From assembly GCF_014395225.1 (NCBI RefSeq), contig NZ_CP060723.1, positions 62,001 to 126,000 of the forward strand: a DNA stretch of 64,000 bases, read 5' to 3'. Positions 17,909 through 26,474 of the stretch are shown in pieces; the first letter of the stretch is position 1, and the number at the start of each line of letters is the position of its first letter. Under the pieces are notes generated by a model. The model saw only the letters and a program-made list of their open reading frames with translations. It had not been told where the DNA came from and made no database searches. Source of the stretch: Pedobacter roseus. Lineage in GTDB: Bacteria; Bacteroidota; Bacteroidia; Sphingobacteriales; Sphingobacteriaceae. The position numbers and the translations under genes were made by a program.

Positions 17909-18460
17909 CTAGCGAGATGGCGGTAATTCTTTTTTAGGTAAAAAATTGTCAATCTTACCCTGCATATAAAGCTCTGCTTTAATGTTAATGAAATCAATTT
18001 TAAACTTCTTGATTTTTGTTGAATCATCTTGTTTATAAATTTTGTCATGAAGCATATTGATTACATCGTTAAACTCCTCGGTCATAAAAGGCTCAATAAA
18101 ACACATTTTATTTTGGTTTTTACTTTTATTGAATGATATAAAATCCCGATCTCCGGCATAATGCATACCTGCGCTGAGTTTTTTTGTTTTGACAAAACTT
18201 TGAAGATCTTTTGCAGTTAGTTTATTTACAGCTTCTATTTCATCATCAGATAACTGAGCAGCATAATAGGCAGGGCCATGATTTCCGTTAACAAAAATAT
18301 TTAACCTTCCATACTGATCAATCGTTGAGTATGAATTTATTTCTAAATTTTTAGAAGATGTAATGTCATAACTTACAAGCTTAAGATTCTGCACCTTTAT
18401 TTTTTGTGCAGAACAAGTAAAAGTGATTAAAATCGCTGCATAGAATAGAATGTTTTTCAT
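17909..18460 (-). CDS. Secreted hypothetical protein
   Basis: This is a 183-aa protein from the ATG giving MKNILFYAAILITFTCSAQ, a standard signal peptide with likely cleavage after SAQ. Forty extra in-frame codons upstream lack signal-like character. The mature protein is Lys-rich (KIKVQNLKLVSYDIT) with a central IEAVNKLTAKDLQSFVKTKK helix. Family unknown. It is 23 bp upstream of the small immunity-like gene and probably co-transcribed with it. Confidence 0.6.
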   Translation of the reverse strand: MKNILFYAAILITFTCSAQKIKVQNLKLVSYDITSSKNLEINSYSTIDQYGRLNIFVNGNHGPAYYAAQLSDDEIEAVNKLTAKDLQSFVKTKKLSAGMHYAGDRDFISFNKSKNQNKMCFIEPFMTEEFNDVINMLHDKIYKQDDSTKIKKFKIDFINIKAELYMQGKIDNFLPKKELPPSR

Positions 18461-18675
18461 TTCTGTTTCATGTATAACCGAAGAAATAGATTTGCCGTTA
18501 ATAAATGAAGATATGTAATATCTAGAATAGTTGCAAAAACTAATATGGTTAGGGAGCTTCGATGGCAAATGTCTGCTCATTGTTGTAGGTTGGCATTCAG
18601 GTTTTTGTAAGATGCGCTAGCTAGTAATAACCAGATTAAATTTCCTAAATTTAAAAGCTATACTTACATTTATAT

Positions 18676-19089
18676 ATGTCTGCAGCGCTATCTTACTCAC
18701 TTAAAGTATGGCTTACTAGTTTAGTTTTTGGTACCATTGCTTTTTGGTCAACAATGATTATTTTCTCTCCGGCTAAAGATGTTGAATGGAGTATGATTCC
18801 TATGTACCTCGCTTTGACAATGTTAGTTTCCATATTAATTTCTTTGCCAGCACTTATAGCCTTTTTTCTTGCTAGTTATACGCTTAAGTACACAGGGCTG
18901 AATGCGGTTGGATTTAAAACTGCTATTAGCCTAATATCAATTGCTGCTTGTTACATCACGTTTTACTTCATTGCTCAATCAGATCATCATTCAGTTTTCA
19001 AAAAAGGTAACTTTATATTATTGCTCTGCTACAGTCTGCCAATTCCGGTTTGTGTTTGGTTCTATAAAATTGCTAAACAACCAAATTGA
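18676..19089 (+). CDS. Four-helix membrane protein
   Basis: This 137-aa protein has four hydrophobic segments (about residues 12-30, 40-65, 78-98 and 108-130). They are separated by short charged loops such as SPAKDVEWS and AQSDHHSVFKKGN. No recognisable family. It is divergent from the secreted protein and lies in the block bounded by AraC-tail sequence. Confidence 0.6.
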   Translation: MSAALSYSLKVWLTSLVFGTIAFWSTMIIFSPAKDVEWSMIPMYLALTMLVSILISLPALIAFFLASYTLKYTGLNAVGFKTAISLISIAACYITFYFIAQSDHHSVFKKGNFILLLCYSLPIPVCVWFYKIAKQPN

Positions 19090-19171
19090 ATCATTGCCGT
19101 AATGTTATGCTTTGATAGTTAAATTTCCCTAGTAAAATCCCTGTTGAATTTTAAAAGCATAAGTCTGGCTA

Positions 19172-19204
19172 TTGTTTAGGCCAGGGCGCTAAGGCTTGCG
19201 CTAG
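19172..19204. repeat. Right copy of 33-bp direct repeat
   Basis: This is the partner of 16766-19798-type repeat at 16766-16798. It is followed at once by the truncated AraC tail. The ~50 bp to its left (from 19121) also resemble 19911-19955, so this boundary has been involved in more than one rearrangement. Confidence 0.5.
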
Positions 19205-19389
19205 CCCGTCATTGGCTGCAGGATAAAAGACTGAATGAAGCCAAACACCTTATCGAAACCAAACATCAAAAACCATCTTCCATTTACCTCGACTTGGGTT
19301 TCGAAAGCCTGTCGCATTTTTCCCATTCCTTTAAAAAAAAGTTCGGCATGGCACCTACCACACTGAATGATGGTGTTGCTTCAAAATGA
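19205..19389 (+). pseudogene. AraC regulator C-terminal fragment
   Basis: An open frame from about 19207 to the TGA at 19387-19389 encodes 60 residues almost identical to the end of the AraC protein at 15920: RHWLQDKRL, then NEAKHLIETKHQKPSS, then YLDLGFESLSHFSHSFKKKF. There is no start codon or N-terminal part. Silent and a few coding differences (for example AGACTG against CGCTTA) suggest a separate paralogue whose 5' part was lost, rather than a very recent duplication. Confidence 0.85.
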
Positions 19390-19481
19390 GGAATGTTGGC
19401 TGCCATATTTCCTACAAATCAACCGACATTCTTCGCTTTGCGTGCCTTATTTTACAGTTAACAATTTAAAGTGATTGATAG

Positions 19482-19751
19482 TTAGTTGGGGATGTGAAGT
19501 TTCTTAATTCCCCTGTTTTTAACCCTTCCAGATATTTTGTTGAAAATTTTCCGGGTCCTGTATTCTGTAAGAACTCTGTTAACAACACACACATCATTCA
19601 TGTTTCCGATTACCACCTGCCACTCTTTAATGTTTTTTCCAAGGTTAAGTAAGTTAGTAACCTTTAAGGTTTCTTCAGGGCTTTGCCGTTTTTCTACAAA
19701 CTTTGTAAACAGTTCCATTATCTCATTGTCCATCGTAATATTATTTTTCAT
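19482..19751 (-). CDS. Hypothetical protein
   Basis: This 89-aa basic protein starts MKNNITMDNEIMELFTKFV. The N-terminal part is helical and contains SPEETLKVTNLLNLGKN. The C-terminus is strongly basic (RKIFNKISGRVKNRGIKK), which may mean nucleic-acid contact. No family recognised. The start was chosen over one 13 codons upstream because that extension is hydrophobic and odd. Confidence 0.5.
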   Translation of the reverse strand: MKNNITMDNEIMELFTKFVEKRQSPEETLKVTNLLNLGKNIKEWQVVIGNMNDVCVVNRVLTEYRTRKIFNKISGRVKNRGIKKLHIPN

Positions 19752-19910
19752 AGGGATAATAAAAATAGTTGTTAGAATATTACAGGCCAACTGCGAAGCT
19801 GATTTTCGTTATGCATCGGTCAAAATTCGGTACAGATAGTATAAATGGTTACGTTGGGCATCTTTTATAATTGCGAAAGCAATAATGAGTTCCGCTTCAT
19901 TCTTTGCTAA

Positions 19911-19985
19911 TTAAATTCCCCTAAAAATAGCCTGTTGAGTTATAAAAGTACAAGTTTGTTGTGGTTTAAATCAAGGCGTGCCGCC
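19911..19985. repeat. Degenerate third copy of the 19.12-19.18 kb repeat
   Basis: The sequence from AAATTCCCCTAAAAATAG to CAAGGCGTG follows the order of 19121-19190 (AAATTTCCCTAG ... CAGGGCGCT) with many differences. The rest of the 19752-20175 gap holds no gene that I can support. Confidence 0.35.
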
Positions 19986-20175
19986 ATCAATAAGGATTTC
20001 GGCGACAGGCAAGAACGTGGAATCTTCATCTCGGTAGCTTTTAAATAGCAGAGTCATTAATATACAAATCCGTAAAGTTTATGGATTTGGTCTCTATCTA
20101 TGCAAAATAACCATATTGATTGAGATATCCGAATGGTTTGAATCGGCCCATTAAATGTTAAAATAAATACAGGGC

Positions 20176-20207
20176 AAAAAAAAACATCCGCCTATTGGAC
20201 GGATGTT
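20176..20207 (-). terminator. Rho-independent terminator of the cold-shock gene
   Basis: On the minus strand AACATCCG and CGGATGTT pair around a 9-nt loop and are followed by a run of T. It lies 27 bp after the stop of the cold-shock gene. Confidence 0.85.
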
Positions 20208-20233
20208 CTTAACAATGTATGAAGGTTATTATC

Positions 20234-20425
20234 TTATCCTATCTTAACGTTGATTGCGTTCAGGCCTTTTCTGCCCTCTTCTACATCATAGCTTACTGAA
20301 TCATTCTCGCGAATGTTATCAATTAAGCCAGATACATGTACAAAAAGCTCTGCATCGCCATTAGCTGGTACGATAAATCCAAAACCTTTTGTCTCATTGA
20401 AAAATTTTACTGTTCCTTGTTGCAT
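20234..20425 (-). CDS. CspA-family cold-shock protein
   Basis: This is a 63-aa single cold-shock domain. RNP1 reads KGFGFI and RNP2 reads LFVHVS; the protein starts MQQGTVKFFNETKG and ends with a compact LNAINVKIG strand. It should bind single-stranded RNA or DNA and melt mRNA secondary structure. It has its own terminator. It is the last clear chromosomal gene before the left edge of the island. Confidence 0.95.
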   Translation of the reverse strand: MQQGTVKFFNETKGFGFIVPANGDAELFVHVSGLIDNIRENDSVSYDVEEGRKGLNAINVKIG

Positions 20426-20600
20426 TATATTTTATTTTAATTATTCCCAAATATAAACAAATATATTGAAAATCAAAACGTTATATTTTAAGCGCGTGCA
20501 GCTGATGTTGGCTAACAGCACCCGATCTAAATGATGGGAAGGAGATCTTTATTCGGCATTTTCCGCTCTGGCTTTTTAAAGCTATAGGCCTTATAATCGA

Positions 20601-20714
20601 GTAGAGTCAATCCGCGAAAAATCGAACTTTTATGAACATTGTGAGGCCATAGTAAATTTTGAAAAAGTAGTCAATAACGAGATTGAGGGACAGTATAGGA
20701 AAAAGAAATTGTAA
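20601..20714 (+). repeat. Left-end copy of island att-like repeat (L)
   Basis: This 114-bp sequence is repeated at 43953-44066 and 60422-60538 in the same orientation. L and R share AGTCAATCCGCG and TCGAACTTTTATGA; the middle copy lacks the first block. All three keep one reading frame ending RKKK plus one or two residues and a stop (here NFYEHCEAIVNFEK... RKKKL), so they look like the 3' end of a gene. In L the frame is closed by a stop at 20577, so no complete gene is present. This is probably an attachment-site relic. Confidence 0.7.
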
Positions 20715-20979
20715 GTGTTTTATGGATTGGTTAAATGACAAGCTATAGTAGGACTTCACACACTTTTGCCGAAATACCCAGGTTGGGCGAAGGGATGCAA
20801 ATTCTATAAAACCACTTAACAACATTTATCACCGGAGATTGCCTAGCTCGCTGCACGCTAATATAGATACAGTGAAAAAATATAAGGTTCAATCAATTGC
20901 CGTTGAGTTCAAAAAAATGTTATCCTTTTTGGTATTTTGCCCTTAGATAAAATTGTAAGAAGCTGCAAAATCTCTACTT

Positions 20980-22518
20980 ATGTCAAACGCTACCAACAGA
21001 CCAGATGATTATTACATCAATACCAATGAAATCATCGAAGATTTTCATGAGCACATCAAGCCAGAACACAATAAAAGAATCCTATTTTCCGCCCCTTTCG
21101 GAGCGGGCAAAACCTATTTCCTAGAACAGTTTTTCAAAAAACAGGAGGATTACATACCCATTAAACTCTATCCGGTCGATTATAGTGTCTCCAGCAATGA
21201 GGATATATTCGAGCTGATCAAACATGATTTGCTGGTGTACCTTATGGAAAACTTTAGCCCGGAGATTGCCCTTGAAAAGCAAGACGTCGACCTGCTAATC
21301 GCAGGAAAGCTGTGGTTGGATTCAAAACTAGATATTTTCCCATTCCTGCCCGCCTTGGCAAAACTGGTTCCCGGCGCGGAGGCCATAACTGAACTCACCG
21401 CCGAGCTTAAAAACACGTTTAGTCAGATCATAAAGCATAAAGCAGATTTAGGTCAGGATGAATTAGAAACCATCATCAAATACCTCGCGCAGGAAAAACT
21501 CCGGTCCGGATCCATCAGGGAGCTGGACGGGATTACCGGCCGCATCAGAGAGTTTATTCAGCGAATCCGAAAGGCAAAACAGGGCAAAGAAATCATCCTA
21601 GTCATCGATGATATGGATAGGTTAGATCCCGATCACATCTTTAGACTGTTCAATATCTTTACCGCGCACCACGAAAGCCAGACCGAAGAAAATAAATTTG
21701 GCTTTGATAAAGTAATTTTCGTTTGCGACATCGTCAATATCCACCACATATTCGTCCATAAATACGGCCCCTTAGTCGATTTTCAAGGCTATATCAATAA
21801 ATTTTACTCCACAGCGATCTATAAGTTCGATTTCAGGGAATTTCTGAGTGAAAACCTGGCTAGTTTTTTCATCAAGAATGTCATGACAAATATGGGACAT
21901 AATATTCCGGCCTCACCAAACTCTATTGCCAATATCTCCAGCCGTGAGCCCAAGTTTGCCGAAACACTGCATTATATGATGAAGGGATTGATTACCATCG
22001 ACTCCATCAAAGTGCGCAACTTTACCAAACTCAGCACCTACGAATACCCCATGGGACAGTTTAGAATCGTAAGCGGCCGAACTTTTTATGACCGCGATTT
22101 TCCATTTCTGGTGCTGATACAGGTCTTGAGACAATTTTATCCCCGCATAGAAGATTTACCAGTTGAACTTCTACGACTGTCCAAGGAATTCAAGTCCGAT
22201 TACGGACAGGCCGAAGAAGACCCCTATGACGATACCAGCGCCAAATTACTGATCAAATGGGCAGTCCCGTTTGTTACAGCGGATTATAAGGTATTAGACA
22301 AAATTGACAAGACTAAACATATCCAATTCCAAATTGTAAATGAGCATAATAAACTTGTGAAGGGTGAATTATCCCGTTCAGTGGAAGGCAAATATCATAT
22401 GGGAAAGCTGACGACAAGCTCTTTGGAGGGAAAACTTTACGTCAAACGGCCCAACCCATACTGGTATCTTCACCAAGCGCTTTTGAACTGCCTCAAAAAC
22501 GGAATCGTCCGCGACTAA
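20980..22518 (+). CDS. KAP-type P-loop NTPase, short form
   Basis: This is a 512-aa ATPase. Walker A is SAPFGAGKT (about 37-45) and Walker B is IILVIDDMDRLD (about 205-216), the IDDMDR pattern typical of KAP NTPases. The region between is helical and may be weakly membrane-associated (IFPFLPALAKLVPG, about 119-132), but there is no clear transmembrane hairpin. The C-terminal half has no recognisable domain. It is followed 253 bp later by a longer KAP protein on the same strand. KAP NTPases are known in bacterial defence loci; a role as a signalling ATPase is inferred. Confidence 0.75.
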   Translation: MSNATNRPDDYYINTNEIIEDFHEHIKPEHNKRILFSAPFGAGKTYFLEQFFKKQEDYIPIKLYPVDYSVSSNEDIFELIKHDLLVYLMENFSPEIALEKQDVDLLIAGKLWLDSKLDIFPFLPALAKLVPGAEAITELTAELKNTFSQIIKHKADLGQDELETIIKYLAQEKLRSGSIRELDGITGRIREFIQRIRKAKQGKEIILVIDDMDRLDPDHIFRLFNIFTAHHESQTEENKFGFDKVIFVCDIVNIHHIFVHKYGPLVDFQGYINKFYSTAIYKFDFREFLSENLASFFIKNVMTNMGHNIPASPNSIANISSREPKFAETLHYMMKGLITIDSIKVRNFTKLSTYEYPMGQFRIVSGRTFYDRDFPFLVLIQVLRQFYPRIEDLPVELLRLSKEFKSDYGQAEEDPYDDTSAKLLIKWAVPFVTADYKVLDKIDKTKHIQFQIVNEHNKLVKGELSRSVEGKYHMGKLTTSSLEGKLYVKRPNPYWYLHQALLNCLKNGIVRD

Positions 22519-22644
22519 GAAATCAAAATAGGTCCCCCCTGATTCAAAGAATCCGACAAAATGCTTTAAACCCGCAATTCCCCAGGCGGCTTAACCTTTC
22601 ATCGGCATAGCCTCTTTTATCGGACAAGCATCCTACTGAAATTT

Positions 22645-22662
22645 AACAATGTGGCCATTGTT
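22645..22662. promoter_or_regulatory. Inverted repeat upstream of the long KAP gene
   Basis: AACAATG-TGGC-CATTGTT has perfect 7-bp arms with a 4-nt spacer, 110 bp before the start of the long KAP gene. It could be an operator or a small hairpin. Nothing else in the 22519-22771 gap stands out. Confidence 0.3.
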
Positions 22663-22771
22663 TTGAAATCCATATAAATATGATAATTTAGTAAAATCGG
22701 AATATTTCTTTATTGCGCTTCTCAATACCTTCAGCAGTCTAAGATGTCCGGTTTAATTTTGATTGCTTTCG

Positions 22772-25700
22772 ATGAAAAAATACCTAGACGACAAAGCGGT
22801 AGATGATGCCGCAGATGATAAGTTTGGCCATCTGAACTTAGCCAAACAGATTTCCGAAATTATCAAAGAACAGACAACAGATCTGCCCATCAATATTGGT
22901 TTGTTCGGAAAGTGGGGTGTTGGGAAATCAACCGTCATAGAACTGCTTGAAAAAAATGTTCTGGCCAAAGACATTGCCAACGAAGACATCTGCTTCATAC
23001 GGGTAAACGTCTGGAAATACCATTCGGTAACCAGCATCAGAAACAAGATCTTCTACCAAATCGGAAAAGTGTTAGATGTAGAGGAAAAGGTCCGGTCGAT
23101 ATATGAAAGCTCCACCACAACCTCCAGCAAAACCAACTACAAAGGCTTTTTCGAGACGTTGTTTGGCAATCGTTTCTCCAAGAACAAATTTGAGAATTAT
23201 GCTGTAACAGCGATTTTGCTCGTTACTTTTTTCATCGCACTCTTCTGCCTTCACAAACTCATTCCGCAGTTGGGCTTAGTGGCCAGCCAAGGCATCTCCA
23301 TACTGGTGTCGGTAGGCTTAACCAAGCTCGTGTTTGACAATTTCATGAAGACCTTTGTCCATACCACAGCGGTCGTTTCCAAGCCATTTGAATCCGAAGA
23401 ACAGTTCGAGCATGCAGTCATTGATTTATTCAATGCAGAAAAATTCGTCAAAATGAAAAAGATCCTCTTTATTGATGATTTGGACAGGTGTTCCTCGGAT
23501 AAGGTATTGATGACACTGGAAACGATAAAGACCTTTCTGCAGATCAACAATTGTGTCTTTATTGTCGCCTGTGATCAGGATATGGTCAAAAAGGCAGTTA
23601 TCGATAGCAATAAGGATTTCAAATATTCCGATAAAGACGGTGCGAACTATTTGGAGAAATTCTTTCAACATTTTATTTATCTGCCTCCCTATTTGCCAAC
23701 CAATCTCCGGAATTATACCAAACAACTCATCACCGATGCAGGGTTGAGCATCGGCACAGACCTAAGCGATAAACAACTGGATGCCGTGATCTATATCCTA
23801 GCTTACCGGGACATCATCAATCCCCGGAAAATCAAGGTATTACTAAACAGTTTTATATTCGATTATTATTCCATTAAAGAAAAGGAGTCGGACATAAACC
23901 ACCCATTGCAAACGGGCTATATCACGCAATTTCCTGAAAGACTGGCGATTTTAACCATCCTGAAGATCGATTTTCCACTTTTTACCAATGACTTAGTCGT
24001 CGATCCAACACTGGCCTCAAAGCTTGCTTACAACGATTCAAATATAGATTCACTAAAGTTTCAGAAGCGTTATTTTTCCGACATTCAGGAAAACGAAAAG
24101 GACTACCATAGCCAATTGTTAGCCTATCTGTTCTTGGTGAAGGATTGGGTTCCAAGGGACTTTACACCATACCTGTTCGTTGCCTTGGAAACTACGGGAT
24201 TCAACGAGCTTTCAGCTGCTGACCATTCCAAATACATGCGGTTGGTGCGGGATGGGAATCAGCATATTTTCCAGGAGATTGAACGCCTGGAAGAAACAGA
24301 CCGAAACTTAGCCTGCGCAACCATCGGATCATTGCTGGACTCATTGACCAATATCGTCGAGCGGAAGAATGCCACAATCATCTTCAGCGAAGTCGCTCAA
24401 CGGTATCCTGAAGTTTCCAAATATATTCATTCCCCTCAGGTGCTTTATGCCTTTAGGTCCAATTATGAGTCTTGGTTCGAGAAAGATGAAGATTTCACCC
24501 GGATAAACAGTTTTGGTCTGATCAATTTGATCATATATGCTTATAACCATGCACACATCGAGCAGGGTAGGGCACTGTTGAATGCAACTACGAATTTTAA
24601 CAAAGTAGAATTCTCAAACCTATTTTTCCTGCTTCGGTTTATCGGTAAGGATTATTTTCATACGATCGAATCCGAAACGTTAAAGGACGAAATTGAACCC
24701 GTTTTATTGTCAGATATCCCTGAATCTTTAACAGTTGAAAACTACAGATCAATTGTTCCTGATTTTTTAGGTGTCACCATTAGCGGAAAGGAATTTGCCC
24801 GATACTGCCACCCCATGATGATAAAACTGGCCAAGATTGTTGGCGATGAATATCTCGCTTTAAAAACCGAAACAGAAAAATCAGCCGATGACCTCAGTTT
24901 TTTTGTGAACTTTTTCAATTATCTGCATAACAATGACCTGGACGGTCAGATCGTCATCTTTCTGGGTAAACTGGCCCGGAGGCACGAACCACTTTACAAA
25001 TTGTTCGTCACCAAGTTTCAGGAGCTGTTTAAGGCTAGCAAGTTAATCGCGGAGTATCTTTTTACCAATGAGGATATTCTCTATGAAGATGAGGGGGACG
25101 GCGTTTTTCTCGAACTCATTCTTCGAATCTGTTCGGCCAGAATCTTGTCAAGGAAAGGGGAAGGAGCACCAGAAGTCAACAAATCGGTATATCCTGTTCT
25201 CGATCATGCCAACAGATTTTTGGACAGCTATAACTCGGAACCGGTCAATCTTGCGATGATGTCCTGCTATAGAAATATTCATCTTGCTCGAGGTCTGCAA
25301 AAACCATTGAAGCAGGAATTTATAAGGGATATGATCCTAAAAAATCCATTGATCACCCGTGTAGAGACGAACCTCACCATGCTCCTGGATCTTGGGGCAA
25401 GGGAGTACAGGGCCCCTGAAATCAAATGTGCAATTACCCAGCAATTTATTGAAGCGGTATCCTCTGAGCTGGATAACGTCGAAAAAGTGGAGGCGTTTAT
25501 CAAAAAATATCCGGGAATGATAGATACCTATGATAAGCGTTTTACGGCAAGCCAGGTTTCCGAGATGTTCAAGGCCAATAAAACTGAGGCTGCCCCTTTA
25601 TTTGGTAACCTGTTGAAGGCCATGCTGTCAAACTTGCGTAAACCACTGGATTTAAAATACATCAGCGAGGCAATTGCCGAAGAAAAAAGTCCTGCACATG

Positions 25701-26338
25701 TCACATTCTGCCTGGGTATACTGACGATGGAGGTAAATTTTACCAAGCCGACGAACCGCCATCTTGCCGAAGTGCTTCCAAAGATCATTGGCAAGACCAC
25801 CTTGAAACCCAGTGATAATGTCCGTTATTTTGATTATCCCCAAATTCACAGGAGCAGAATGCTCGAGGTGTTGCTGCTACATACTGATCTCACCTTTGAT
25901 GGTGATGCCTATGGCTATATCCAATCGAAAGCAATCGGTTTGACTCATCTCAAAACCAATAAAGCCAGACTCAAGCTGCTGGATGCCCTTATCATGGAGA
26001 ATAGCGTCAGAGACAGACCGTTGGAGCGGCTGTATACCGTGTTCATCATGACTTGCAAGCTTGTGAGATCGACCTTTGGCGAGGGATTTTCATCTTTGCT
26101 GGATTATTTTACAGCCATCGTCTATAAAATACTCCAGGACAAGCGGTCTACACTAAAGAGCGAGCTACAGACCCTATTTATTCACTTCCAGGCAGGTTTT
26201 AAAGCAGAAGAATTTAGGCTCGAAAGGGAAGAACAGCTCAAGCTCGATGAAATCTTGGCTACGGTGCTAAAAGTCAATCCGAAGCTTGGCAATAGAGCCA
26301 ATAAGCTCCGGCAAACTTTTAGGATGACCAAGTCTTAA
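22772..26338 (+). CDS. KAP-family P-loop NTPase with transmembrane insertion
   Basis: This 1188-aa protein starts at ATG 22772, giving MKKYLDDKAVD. Walker A is GLFGKWGVGKST (about 43-54). The classic KAP insertion of two transmembrane helices follows (about 145-190: AVTAILLVTFFIALFCL, then ISILVSVGLTKLVF). Walker B is ILFIDDLDRC (231-240). The long C-terminal region (about 450-1188) is helical and repeat-like, probably a sensor or scaffold. KAP proteins are membrane-anchored ATPases of the STAND/AAA-like STAND-adjacent class. With the shorter KAP gene upstream it may form a two-ATPase defence unit (inference). Confidence 0.85.
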   Translation: MKKYLDDKAVDDAADDKFGHLNLAKQISEIIKEQTTDLPINIGLFGKWGVGKSTVIELLEKNVLAKDIANEDICFIRVNVWKYHSVTSIRNKIFYQIGKVLDVEEKVRSIYESSTTTSSKTNYKGFFETLFGNRFSKNKFENYAVTAILLVTFFIALFCLHKLIPQLGLVASQGISILVSVGLTKLVFDNFMKTFVHTTAVVSKPFESEEQFEHAVIDLFNAEKFVKMKKILFIDDLDRCSSDKVLMTLETIKTFLQINNCVFIVACDQDMVKKAVIDSNKDFKYSDKDGANYLEKFFQHFIYLPPYLPTNLRNYTKQLITDAGLSIGTDLSDKQLDAVIYILAYRDIINPRKIKVLLNSFIFDYYSIKEKESDINHPLQTGYITQFPERLAILTILKIDFPLFTNDLVVDPTLASKLAYNDSNIDSLKFQKRYFSDIQENEKDYHSQLLAYLFLVKDWVPRDFTPYLFVALETTGFNELSAADHSKYMRLVRDGNQHIFQEIERLEETDRNLACATIGSLLDSLTNIVERKNATIIFSEVAQRYPEVSKYIHSPQVLYAFRSNYESWFEKDEDFTRINSFGLINLIIYAYNHAHIEQGRALLNATTNFNKVEFSNLFFLLRFIGKDYFHTIESETLKDEIEPVLLSDIPESLTVENYRSIVPDFLGVTISGKEFARYCHPMMIKLAKIVGDEYLALKTETEKSADDLSFFVNFFNYLHNNDLDGQIVIFLGKLARRHEPLYKLFVTKFQELFKASKLIAEYLFTNEDILYEDEGDGVFLELILRICSARILSRKGEGAPEVNKSVYPVLDHANRFLDSYNSEPVNLAMMSCYRNIHLARGLQKPLKQEFIRDMILKNPLITRVETNLTMLLDLGAREYRAPEIKCAITQQFIEAVSSELDNVEKVEAFIKKYPGMIDTYDKRFTASQVSEMFKANKTEAAPLFGNLLKAMLSNLRKPLDLKYISEAIAEEKSPAHVTFCLGILTMEVNFTKPTNRHLAEVLPKIIGKTTLKPSDNVRYFDYPQIHRSRMLEVLLLHTDLTFDGDAYGYIQSKAIGLTHLKTNKARLKLLDALIMENSVRDRPLERLYTVFIMTCKLVRSTFGEGFSSLLDYFTAIVYKILQDKRSTLKSELQTLFIHFQAGFKAEEFRLEREEQLKLDEILATVLKVNPKLGNRANKLRQTFRMTKS

Positions 26339-26474
26339 TTTCATCTCAAGTCTCCCTAAGCGCCCATTGCACCCTCACCAGAAACAGGTGTTTGCATGGA
26401 AAGCTGACCCATGCAAAATGATGCTTAAATTTAGACATATTTAACTAGGCCCTTAAATATCCCTGATCGTAACA

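Noticed and set aside
20440..20600. tRNA gene as the integration target
   Set aside because: No cloverleaf could be drawn at either island edge; the shared sequence looks like a gene end instead.
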